Notes under the pieces: generated by a model
What the model was told of the DNA's origin: nothing
Seen by the model: the letters and a program-made list of their open reading frames with translations, nothing else
Databases searched by the model: none
Shown: positions 17,448-24,909 of the stretch, in pieces
How the letters are laid out: each line of letters opens with the position of its first letter
Position numbering within the stretch: the first letter of the stretch is position 1
Made by a program: the position numbers and the translations under genes
Assembly (NCBI GenBank): GCA_013214355.1
Contig: JABSSL010000111.1
Location: 1-40,368 of the forward strand
Length of the DNA stretch: 40,368 bases
DNA from: Saprospiraceae bacterium
GTDB lineage: Bacteria > Bacteroidota > Bacteroidia > Chitinophagales > Saprospiraceae
Reading direction: 5' to 3'

Positions 17448-18485
17448 ATGTCGAAATTTTACTCGATTATCGTGCTCCTATTGTTGATTACTGCCTGCGG
17501 CGGTAACTCGACACAGCCGGAAGAGGCTCCCGCTACGAAGTTGAAAGCCTTGATTATTGATGGCCAGAACAACCACTATGTATGGCCGAAGACGACGATG
17601 ATGATGCGGGATTATTTGACCGAAACGGGATTGTTTGAGGTGAGCGTGCACCGGATGGATTCGGTTTGGTTGGGCATTAAGTACAACAAAACTAGGCCAG
17701 AGGGGTACACTTCTTTTATTGAGACTTATCCCTTAGATAGTACGGCTTATGGCATTTCGAAGGATCCAGTGAAGACATCGCGGTTTTCGATCGACTTCAC
17801 GGAATATGATCTTGTGCTCACTAACCTCGGAGATAGTGCTCCACGTTGGCCGGAGGAGACGGAAGCCAATTTTCAAAAGTATATACAGGATGGCGGTGGA
17901 TTCATCGTCGTGCATGCGGCCAATAATGCTTGGGGGGATTGGCCGGAATTCAATCAGATGATTGGATTGGGCGCTTGGGGTGGTCGAGATAGTACCTCAG
18001 GCCCTTATGTGTATTATACGGATGCTGGGGTGTTAGAAAAGGACCACGGGGCCGGCATTTGTGGATCGCATGGACCTGAGTTTGAGTATGTTGTTACTTC
18101 GCGTGCACCTGAACATCCGATCATGAAGGGATTGCCAGAGAAGTGGTTACATACACAAGATGAATTGTATGAGCGAATGAGAGGTCCATTTGAAAACGCC
18201 ACGGTTTTGGCTACGGCTTACTCAGATGTGGAGGGCAATGCACCACCCTGGAATCCGGACGTCAAAGGTATGGGGCAACATGTTCCTTCCTTGATGGCGA
18301 TCCGATATGGCGAAGGACGTATCTTTCATACCACGCTGGGACACTTCGATTACTCCATGGAGTGTGCAGGTTTCATCACTACGCTGCAAAGAGGAGCGGA
18401 ATGGGTCGCTACTGGTGAGGTGACGCAGGAGGTTCCAGCGGATTTCCCGACGGAAGGAAAGAGTGTGACCCGAAAATGGCAATAA
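17448..18485 (+). CDS. ThuA-domain lipoprotein
   Basis: A 345-residue protein with a lipoprotein signal: hydrophobic residues 7-14 then LITAC, acylated Cys17, followed by GGNS. The remainder is a ThuA-like (trehalose utilisation, glutamine-amidotransferase-like fold) domain: the LKALIIDGQNNHYVWPKT start, the YDLVLTNLGD strand, GGGFIVVHAANNAW with the conserved His, and the C-terminal GRIFHTTLGHFDYS motif. ThuA proteins are linked to sugar catabolism and are common in Bacteroidota envelopes; the exact reaction is unsettled. The protein is probably anchored in the outer or inner membrane facing the periplasm. It is convergent with the T9SS cargo gene that ends 51 bp away. The family call is firm; the substrate is unknown. 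Confidence 0.9.
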   Translation: MSKFYSIIVLLLLITACGGNSTQPEEAPATKLKALIIDGQNNHYVWPKTTMMMRDYLTETGLFEVSVHRMDSVWLGIKYNKTRPEGYTSFIETYPLDSTAYGISKDPVKTSRFSIDFTEYDLVLTNLGDSAPRWPEETEANFQKYIQDGGGFIVVHAANNAWGDWPEFNQMIGLGAWGGRDSTSGPYVYYTDAGVLEKDHGAGICGSHGPEFEYVVTSRAPEHPIMKGLPEKWLHTQDELYERMRGPFENATVLATAYSDVEGNAPPWNPDVKGMGQHVPSLMAIRYGEGRIFHTTLGHFDYSMECAGFITTLQRGAEWVATGEVTQEVPADFPTEGKSVTRKWQ

Positions 18486-18536
18486 GCGAATGGGGATGGG
18501 ATTGGGCCCATGCTTAGGGTGGCTAGACTAGTAGCT

Positions 18537-19511
18537 TCATCGCACTATGACCCTTCTAATCCCACCTTGCATGCCCTTTTGTACCTTTATAAAATAGATA
18601 CCGGCTTCGAGCAAATCTGTCGAAATCAATTGCCTGGGTTCGGAGGTTTGATAGATCTTGATGGGCTGACCCAGGGCGTTCATCAGGGTGATTTTCTTGG
18701 GGGATAGGTCGCCTAGTTCAACCCAGAATTGATCTTGTGCTGGATTGGGGTAAACCCGGAAGTCAATGTGGATGGTGTGATCGTGTGTTTTGGTAATATT
18801 GCCCAGGCAACTGGAGGGAGGATGGAATAGCTTTTGGGCGTCGACGCTTCGCTGTTCCGTGGTATGCCAGAGGATCAATCGGTCTATGGCTTGGAAGGAG
18901 GAGCGGGCATTGATTTCTATGGCATAGACACCGATGGTATCGAAGCGGGCGGCAATATCATGGGCATCGTGATCGCTTGTTTTAGCTTTCCACTGGAATT
19001 CGCCGACTCGGCCCCCGAAGATCTTAAAGAAACCATTGGAGCTGGATCCATTTGGACATCCATAATTGGGATCAGTATGGCATTGAGGCTTGGGTTTAAG
19101 GCGTGAGGTGGTATGTACGCCGCCTTGCTTGGCATAGAAGTTATCGCCATTGATCTTTAGCCAGGTGTCGTTGTGTAAGGTCCCATCATCACCACTCCCG
19201 ACCGCCACTCGCCAGTTGAAGATGTAGGTTCCCGGGGTGTTGATCTTGACCTGAAAGCTAATTGGGCCATTTCCGGTTTGATTGAAGAACTGATTCCCTG
19301 CCCACTGAATATAGCCACTCCCTGTATAGCCGTCGATATGCTGGGCCACTTCCCAGCTGTCGGATAGGGGGAGATTTTCCAACTCGACTACCAGTAGACC
19401 GTTTTCTTCCTCAAAAAAGTCACAGGATTCTAGTATTGGTTGTGCATATCCGATGCCGCTCAAGAATAAGGAGAAGAATAGCAATAGGCTTTGGATCGTG
19501 GAATACTTCAT
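18537..19511 (-). CDS. T9SS-secreted protein with carbohydrate-binding-like domain
   Basis: A 324-residue protein with a signal peptide (hydrophobic residues 7-18, cleavage after GYAQ). The body, about residues 25-215, contains GYTGSGYIQWAG, GTYIFNWRVAVG and an IEINARSSFQAIDRLILW motif. This is the layout of CBM6/CBM35-like or related sandwich domains seen beside glycoside-active proteins, so glycan binding is likely but not proven. The last 75 residues are a type A T9SS sorting domain: FRVYPNPAQDQFWVEL, then ITLMNALGQPI and LEAGIYFIKVQ. The domain directs export across the outer membrane and attachment or release at the surface. It is convergent with the ThuA lipoprotein, and a joint role in sugar handling is inference. 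Confidence 0.85.
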   Translation of the reverse strand: MKYSTIQSLLLFFSLFLSGIGYAQPILESCDFFEEENGLLVVELENLPLSDSWEVAQHIDGYTGSGYIQWAGNQFFNQTGNGPISFQVKINTPGTYIFNWRVAVGSGDDGTLHNDTWLKINGDNFYAKQGGVHTTSRLKPKPQCHTDPNYGCPNGSSSNGFFKIFGGRVGEFQWKAKTSDHDAHDIAARFDTIGVYAIEINARSSFQAIDRLILWHTTEQRSVDAQKLFHPPSSCLGNITKTHDHTIHIDFRVYPNPAQDQFWVELGDLSPKKITLMNALGQPIKIYQTSEPRQLISTDLLEAGIYFIKVQKGMQGGIRRVIVR

Positions 19512-20163
19512 GGCTGGAGAGATTGGTTCTAGTAAATGAATGTAAGTAATCCTGCCGGCCCCTGCCTAAGCCTTGTCGTTAAGAAGATGTTCTTCCCCCT
19601 TCTTTCAGACGATATTCGACATGATGTTTTGCGTCACTGCATCTAAATATATGCGTTATAGCCGGAGCCATTTGCTACCGATAGGAAGCATAAGATGTAG
19701 AAAAACCTATGTGATTGGCAACTGAGTCGATTATTGAACAAAAAATTTAGCTCAATGGATACGCTTTGTTGTTCAATTTTTGTGGTAGATTACATTTTGT
19801 AAGTTGTTTATGTATAGGTTTTTATGTATTTTTTTGTGTTAATTTAGATTTATTTTTTATGGTAATGGCCTAAAAATGTCTTTGGCGGGATATTGCTATT
19901 TGTGGCATCTTTAGGGCATTGAGGGGAAAGGTAGCTGGTACCATTTCAAGCTGAACCCTACCTAAAGCTCATCTTGCATCAAGCATACGCAGGTTATTCC
20001 TCCCCTGTGTGTTTCGTGTCTCCAGAAATAAGTTTCGGTACTATCATGTATCAAGACCAGCAGGGCTGATCTTGAACAGAAGGTCCGTTCCTTGAAGACG
20101 AATTTATTTAACCTACGTACACCGTTGTTTACCGGCAGTGTATGACAAGTAAACCCAATATAT
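19512..20163. other. Long AT-rich divergent region upstream of a T9SS cargo gene
   Basis: No gene is seen in 652 bp. ATTGAACAA (19733-19741) and TTGTTCAAT (19769-19777) form a perfect 9-bp inverted repeat. It overlaps a possible promoter for the plus-strand gene: TTTG at 19765-19768 and TACATTTT at 19791-19798 (22-bp spacer), which would leave a leader of about 360 nt. The stretch 19780-19880 is extremely T-rich. The promoter call is weak. Confidence 0.3.
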
Positions 20164-23100
20164 ATGCAGCGTTTTTTACTCTTATTTCTGGCACTAGTCC
20201 TAACTTATGAGAGTGGACTAATTGCTCAGTCCTGTGATTTTAAAAGTGATATCATTAGCCTTGGGGGGGATAGTCATGATGCTGGATTTGGTAGGAATGA
20301 CAACAATGATGCCGTAGCTACCCTAAGCAATGGTAATTTTGTCATTGGCTGGTCGACCGATGACGGTATTGACGGTGATCAGGCTGGGGCTTATTTTCAG
20401 GTTTTCAGTGAAAATGGCACAGCCGTTACTACTCCTACTGTTCCCTATGCGAGTATTAATCCCATGGGAACAGGGGATCAAGGTGTATTCGGACCTAAAA
20501 TTGTCGCCCTAAATGAGGGCTTTGTGATAGCTTGGACCTCGGAAGATGGCCCTGGGGATACTGGCCCTATGGAGGATGATCAACAGGATGTATTTGTTCG
20601 GACCTATGACAATGCCGGTACGGCTGTTTCGGATCCGATCAGGATTAGCGTGACTGGAGAAGAAGATTTGTTACGCACGGTACTCGCTTTGGATAATGGT
20701 AATTTTGTCATCATCACGGGTACCGATGAGGATGAGTCTGGCAATAAGGATGACTACTATTTCCAAGTTTTCAATGCATCTGGTACTTCTATGTCTGGCG
20801 GCTTGGTCAATATCAGTGGCGGTGCTCATGATGCAGCCTATCAGACCGTGGACGCAGATCAGCCTATCATCGACTTGGGAGGGGGCAACTTTGCCATTGC
20901 CTGGGATACCTGGGATGACATAGATAGTGACGACAAAGGCTCGTTCTTACGGATTTTTAAATCTGACGGATCGGCTGTGACGGGTATCATCACTCCCTAT
21001 GCGGACATTAATCCAGATGGAACAGGTGATCAGGGGGTGCCAGAGCCCCGGCTCCTTAAACTAAAGAATGGCGATTTCGTAATGGCATGGGTCTCAGAAC
21101 AAGGCCCTGGTGATGTAGGCCCAGGAGGAGACTTTAATGATGATCAGGATGTATACTTTAGAATCTACAAAGCCGATGGTACACCGGTTACTGGTTCATT
21201 GAAAGCCAATAGTGATAATGCGGCTGATGAAGAATCTTTGGATGGCTTAATAGCCCTGGAAGGCGGTAATTTTTCTATGATTTACCGGCGAGATGAGGAT
21301 CAAGCGGGAAATACCGATGACTATTTTGTACGGACTTTTTCTCCTACTGGCATGGCACTAGGCGCTAGTATAGAGTTGAGTGCCGGAGCTCATGTAAATT
21401 CTTTTGTACGCACTAGGGGTAATCGTAGTTATGCTGCCCTTAGCAATGGCAACTTTGTACTGGGCTGGTCACCAGACCGCAGTGCAGATGGAGATAGTAC
21501 CTCTTCCTACTTCAGAGTCTTTGATGCCTCCGGAAATCCATTGACTGCTATTGCCGCTCCTTATGCTGATATCAATCCCGGGGGTACGGGACCACAATCT
21601 ACCAACGGACCTTTAATCGAAGCACTTCCTAATGGTTTTGCAATAGTCTGGGAATCGGCGGATGGCCCTACCGATGTGGGACCTGGCAATAATCGAGATT
21701 ACGACACTTATCACCGGGTGTATGACAATACAGGTATGGCGCTTTGCGGGACTAAGAAGACCAATATGGGAAGTGATGGAGAAGAGGAGCGTCCCGTATT
21801 TGTGCAAGCGCTCGACAATGGGGACTTTGTGGTCATGTATCGGGATGAGGAGACCAATGGCAATAAAGATGATTTCTTTGCGCGGGTGATTGGTGGGGCA
21901 CCAGCGATATGTCCTACGATCGGCGAGATTACTGTCTCCTCCACTTGCGAGGGACAGCCCTTTTCCATCACCGTAAATGGCTTGGAAAATATGGCCCAGG
22001 CAGATAATGGGGAGCAGGATTATGGCATACGTTTCTTTGCATTTTTAAGTGCTGATCCTGAAAGCGTGTATGATGATCTAGAATTCGGTAACATAGGAAC
22101 TGTACCCTTCGCGGAACTGAGTGCTGATGGGGCGAGTGCGACCCTAAACATTACCGATGCCAACTTCTTAGCTTTTGTAGAGAACAATCCTCTAATTGTT
22201 GCTACTCTTGATATGAAACCAACAGCTACGGAATGCCGTCCTTTTGCTACTACCACAAGGCAAGTCAATTTTAAACCCTTTGTGGATCTAACGGCGCCAA
22301 GCAGCTTCTGTGCAGATGCAGGTGTGCAAACAGGCTTGGGAAATGTAATGCCAGCAGGTGGTGTCTTTTCCGGCCCGGGCGTGACGGATGATGGCAATGG
22401 CTCTACCTATAGCTTTGATCCAGCTACGGCTGGTGTAGGGAGCTTTGAGTTGACGTATTCCTTTACTACAAGTGAGTCCTGCACCTTCACCGAGATTCGC
22501 ACCTTTGAAGTCTTTGCTGCACCTACAGTAACCTTCACTGCTCCTGAGGATCTAAATGTGGATGCTGGCGCACAAGCTGGCCTAGGTGGTGGTACGCCTG
22601 CCCAAGGCACTGCAGCTGGGGATATGGGTGTCTATAGCGGCCCGGGCGTGACGGATGATGGCAATGGCATGACCTATAGCTTTGATCCGGCTGCTGCAGG
22701 TGTCGGTGTGCACACCATTACTTATAGGTATACGGATGCCAACGGTTGCTCGGCTTCCGCTTCGGATGATATCGAGGTGAAAATGCAGATACCTCCTGGC
22801 AATGCCTGCTCGGATGCCAATGATATCAATAGTCTGTTTGGGCAAGCCATTGATGAAGCGCAACTTTCGGAGGTATTCGACAATTCTAGTTATACTGTTG
22901 ATCCTAGTGATCCCGAAGAAGGTACAGACTGTTTCTTTGACGGTCGTACGGCTCCAATTTGGTTTACCTTTACTGGTGATGGCAATCGTTATCGAATAGA
23001 GACCAATACTACGGGTTCAGAAAACCCCATCCCTGGTGGCGATACCCAGATGGCGATCTATTCGGGAGACTGTGGTAGCCTTACTGCCTTAGCTTGTAAT

Positions 23101-23496
23101 GAAGATGAAGATGAGGGACAAGCATTGTTTAATGCCTCTTTAGAGCTGGACACAGAGGACGGTGTAGAATACAGCATTATGATTGACGGAGTAGAAAGTT
23201 CTTTCGGCAACGGGCGGGGTGGTTATAGAGTGGAGGTTACTCAACTCATGGTGGTAAATGTGACAAATATTGAAGAAACGCCAATTCAACTTTTTCCAAA
23301 TCCAACAACAGGTCTCTTAAATTGGCAGAATATTACCCCTGATGAAGTACAAGTTTTTGACTACACTGGGAAATTGGTACTGTCAGTGCAACAACCGACT
23401 ACAAACTTGAATATCTCAGCTTTACCAAGTGGTTTTTATTTGTTGAGAATCAGAGAAGATAAGCAGTTGTATTCTGCTAAGGTGATTAAGGAATAA
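20164..23496 (+). CDS. Large T9SS-secreted repeat protein
   Basis: An 1110-residue surface or secreted protein. It has a signal peptide (residues 1-22, ending LIAQ). About residues 33-580 are three copies of a roughly 185-residue unit, each built from short LSNGNFVIGW...YFQVF...GTAV strands, probably a beta-propeller or stacked sheets, with many Asp/Asn-rich loops that could bind calcium. About residues 580-700 are Ig-like. Two SGPGVTDDGNG...YSFDPA...GVG units follow at about 710-875, then a PPC-like region (CSDANDINSL..., TAPIWFTFTGDG) to about 1030. The last 75 residues are a type A T9SS sorting signal: IQLFPNPTTGLLNW...LPSGFYLLRI. No catalytic motif is seen, so a binding or structural role is likely. 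A strong terminator follows directly. Confidence 0.88.
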   Translation: MQRFLLLFLALVLTYESGLIAQSCDFKSDIISLGGDSHDAGFGRNDNNDAVATLSNGNFVIGWSTDDGIDGDQAGAYFQVFSENGTAVTTPTVPYASINPMGTGDQGVFGPKIVALNEGFVIAWTSEDGPGDTGPMEDDQQDVFVRTYDNAGTAVSDPIRISVTGEEDLLRTVLALDNGNFVIITGTDEDESGNKDDYYFQVFNASGTSMSGGLVNISGGAHDAAYQTVDADQPIIDLGGGNFAIAWDTWDDIDSDDKGSFLRIFKSDGSAVTGIITPYADINPDGTGDQGVPEPRLLKLKNGDFVMAWVSEQGPGDVGPGGDFNDDQDVYFRIYKADGTPVTGSLKANSDNAADEESLDGLIALEGGNFSMIYRRDEDQAGNTDDYFVRTFSPTGMALGASIELSAGAHVNSFVRTRGNRSYAALSNGNFVLGWSPDRSADGDSTSSYFRVFDASGNPLTAIAAPYADINPGGTGPQSTNGPLIEALPNGFAIVWESADGPTDVGPGNNRDYDTYHRVYDNTGMALCGTKKTNMGSDGEEERPVFVQALDNGDFVVMYRDEETNGNKDDFFARVIGGAPAICPTIGEITVSSTCEGQPFSITVNGLENMAQADNGEQDYGIRFFAFLSADPESVYDDLEFGNIGTVPFAELSADGASATLNITDANFLAFVENNPLIVATLDMKPTATECRPFATTTRQVNFKPFVDLTAPSSFCADAGVQTGLGNVMPAGGVFSGPGVTDDGNGSTYSFDPATAGVGSFELTYSFTTSESCTFTEIRTFEVFAAPTVTFTAPEDLNVDAGAQAGLGGGTPAQGTAAGDMGVYSGPGVTDDGNGMTYSFDPAAAGVGVHTITYRYTDANGCSASASDDIEVKMQIPPGNACSDANDINSLFGQAIDEAQLSEVFDNSSYTVDPSDPEEGTDCFFDGRTAPIWFTFTGDGNRYRIETNTTGSENPIPGGDTQMAIYSGDCGSLTALACNEDEDEGQALFNASLELDTEDGVEYSIMIDGVESSFGNGRGGYRVEVTQLMVVNVTNIEETPIQLFPNPTTGLLNWQNITPDEVQVFDYTGKLVLSVQQPTTNLNISALPSGFYLLRIREDKQLYSAKVIKE
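22371..22668 (+). repeat. 31-nt exact direct repeat inside T9SS cargo gene
   Basis: Bases 22371-22401 and 22638-22668 are identical over 31 nt, starting CGGCCCGGGCGTGACGG, and encode the repeated GPGVTDDGNG motif; the following YSFDP codons are also nearly the same. Identity at synonymous positions points to recent duplication or gene conversion of the domain. Confidence 0.7.
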
Positions 23497-23527
23497 TGAT
23501 TTAAAGTATTTGTATCCAGCTTTTGAA

Positions 23528-23576
23528 ACAGGCGGAGGCACTCTATTCTAGTGGGCGGCCTCCGTCTGTTTTTTTT
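23528..23576 (+). terminator. Rho-independent terminator of the T9SS cargo gene
   Basis: ACAGGCGGAGGC at 23528-23539 pairs with GCCTCCGTCTGT at 23558-23569 (12 bp, one G-U type pair), followed by eight T at 23569-23576. It begins 32 bp after the stop codon at 23496. Confidence 0.85.
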
Positions 23577-24071
23577 GGCTATTCCCTGCTGGTGATGTTA
23601 TGGGCTGTCCCTATGGCACAGGCTTCTCGCCTGATCGTGGCTAGGGAGGCTTGGGGGCTAGTGTGTTGTTTTTCGTCGGGATCTATCTGTTCAGCTATAC
23701 AGGTACGCAACAACGGCTTTGGGGCTCATACAAGCTAGAAATGGCCATTAATTTTAGAAATGTCGTCGGAAAGTATAAATGAACGCTAGCAACTTTTGTT
23801 AAAAATTGTATTTTCCAAGCACTCTTGACAACCTACCTAGTGCAACCCAAATTTCTCTCTTCTTGAAGGCGATTATCTATTACAATTTGCGATTCATTCT
23901 GCAGCGCCCAAATGCGTCAGATATTTACGGCAAAACCCAGTTTGGCTGTATGTTGCCGGAAAATCCTCCTTTTTTGCGCGCATTCATCGCAACTTGGAGT
24001 ATCTAGATTATTTTTCTCAACCTATTTCATTTTTAATCTCCTCCACCTAACCTCCTTTCTAACCTAGCTAG
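23577..24071. other. Gene-free stretch before azoR-like gene
   Basis: No supported gene. Two short plus frames (23523-23738 and 23806-24006) lack ribosome sites and recognisable products. A 6-bp inverted repeat GCTAGA/TCTAGC at 24067-24082 overlaps the upstream part of the predicted promoter that follows. Confidence 0.4.
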
Positions 24072-24102
24072 ATTGCTCTAGCATGGCCAGGTCCTACCTT
24101 TG
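24072..24102 (+). promoter_or_regulatory. Predicted Bacteroidota promoter for azoR-like gene
   Basis: TACCTTTG at 24095-24102 matches the Bacteroidota -7 consensus TAnnTTTG exactly, and ATTG at 24072-24075 (one mismatch to TTTG) stands 19 bp upstream. Transcription would start near 24109, giving a leader of about 100 nt. Confidence 0.45.
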
Positions 24103-24211
24103 ATTTTTCATACGGTAGATAATGGCCTCCGCAGTTTCGGACTCAATGAGTAGTAGACCTACCTCATTGGGATGCAATTTCTATTGCATTTTTTACCATA
24201 ATTCATATATA

Positions 24212-24853
24212 ATGAAGCTATTGCATATCATTGCTACCACCCGAGGGGAAGAATCTCGGACCCTTAGTATTTCCAAAGAATTCTTGAAAACTTTACATGA
24301 AAAGCATCCACACGTTGAGGTGGACGAACTGGATTTAAGCACGACAGAACTACCTCCCGTTTTAGACACTAACGTTAAAGCAAAATACCTCCTAATGATG
24401 GGAGGGCAACTGGATGAAGCCACCCAAGCATCCTGGAAGAAAGTCTCTGACCTGGCCGAAAAGTTTATTTCCTATGATTTGTATTTAGTTACTGCTCCGA
24501 TGTGGAACTTCAGCGTGCCCTACATGCTAAAGCACTACATCGATGTGATTATGCAAGCAGGCATTCTATTCAGTTTCACTGCCAATGGGCCAGAAGGTTT
24601 TGCAAAGTATGAGCAAATGGTTTGTATCACTTCCCGAGGAAGTGATTATAGCCCAGGGAGCCCCATGCACGCCCTCGATCACCAAGAACCTTATATGCGA
24701 ACAGTATTTGGGTTAGCGGGGATCGAAGATATCCATTTCGTGCACGCTCAGCCCCTAGATGTAGCTCCAGGCCTTACGCAGACGGCGCTGGAAAAAGCTA
24801 AAGAAGAGGCTCGGCAAATGGTAGATAAGTTAAATATAACGACGGCAGTTTAA
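24212..24853 (+). CDS. azoR: FMN-dependent NAD(P)H azoreductase/quinone reductase
   Basis: A 213-residue flavodoxin-fold protein. I place the start at the ATG at 24212, 30 codons inside the longest frame, because MKLLHIIATTRGEESRT is the standard first strand and FMN phosphate-binding loop; the preceding codons are not conserved-looking and would lie in the leader. The motif APMWNFSVPYMLKHYID at about residues 90-106 is diagnostic for AzoR/AcpD-type enzymes and contacts the isoalloxazine ring, and ITSRGSDY near 140 is the second flavin loop. AzoR enzymes reduce quinones and azo compounds with NADH by two-electron transfer in the cytoplasm, often as protection from electrophiles. The gene has its own predicted promoter and is convergent with the aminotransferase fusion. 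Confidence 0.9.
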   Translation: MKLLHIIATTRGEESRTLSISKEFLKTLHEKHPHVEVDELDLSTTELPPVLDTNVKAKYLLMMGGQLDEATQASWKKVSDLAEKFISYDLYLVTAPMWNFSVPYMLKHYIDVIMQAGILFSFTANGPEGFAKYEQMVCITSRGSDYSPGSPMHALDHQEPYMRTVFGLAGIEDIHFVHAQPLDVAPGLTQTALEKAKEEARQMVDKLNITTAV

Positions 24854-24859
24854 AGACTT

Positions 24860-24892
24860 GAGGCTAGTCGGTCCCTAGGGCAGGCTAGCCTC
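24860..24892. terminator. Hairpin between convergent genes
   Basis: GAGGCTAG (24860-24867) and CTAGCCTC (24885-24892) form a perfect 8-bp stem in the 56-bp gap between two convergent genes, with a TCCCTAGGG palindrome in the loop. There is no T run on either side, so it may be a transcript 3'-end hairpin for both genes rather than a classic terminator. Confidence 0.5.
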
Positions 24893-24909
24893 TCTAAGTA
24901 CCCTATCTT

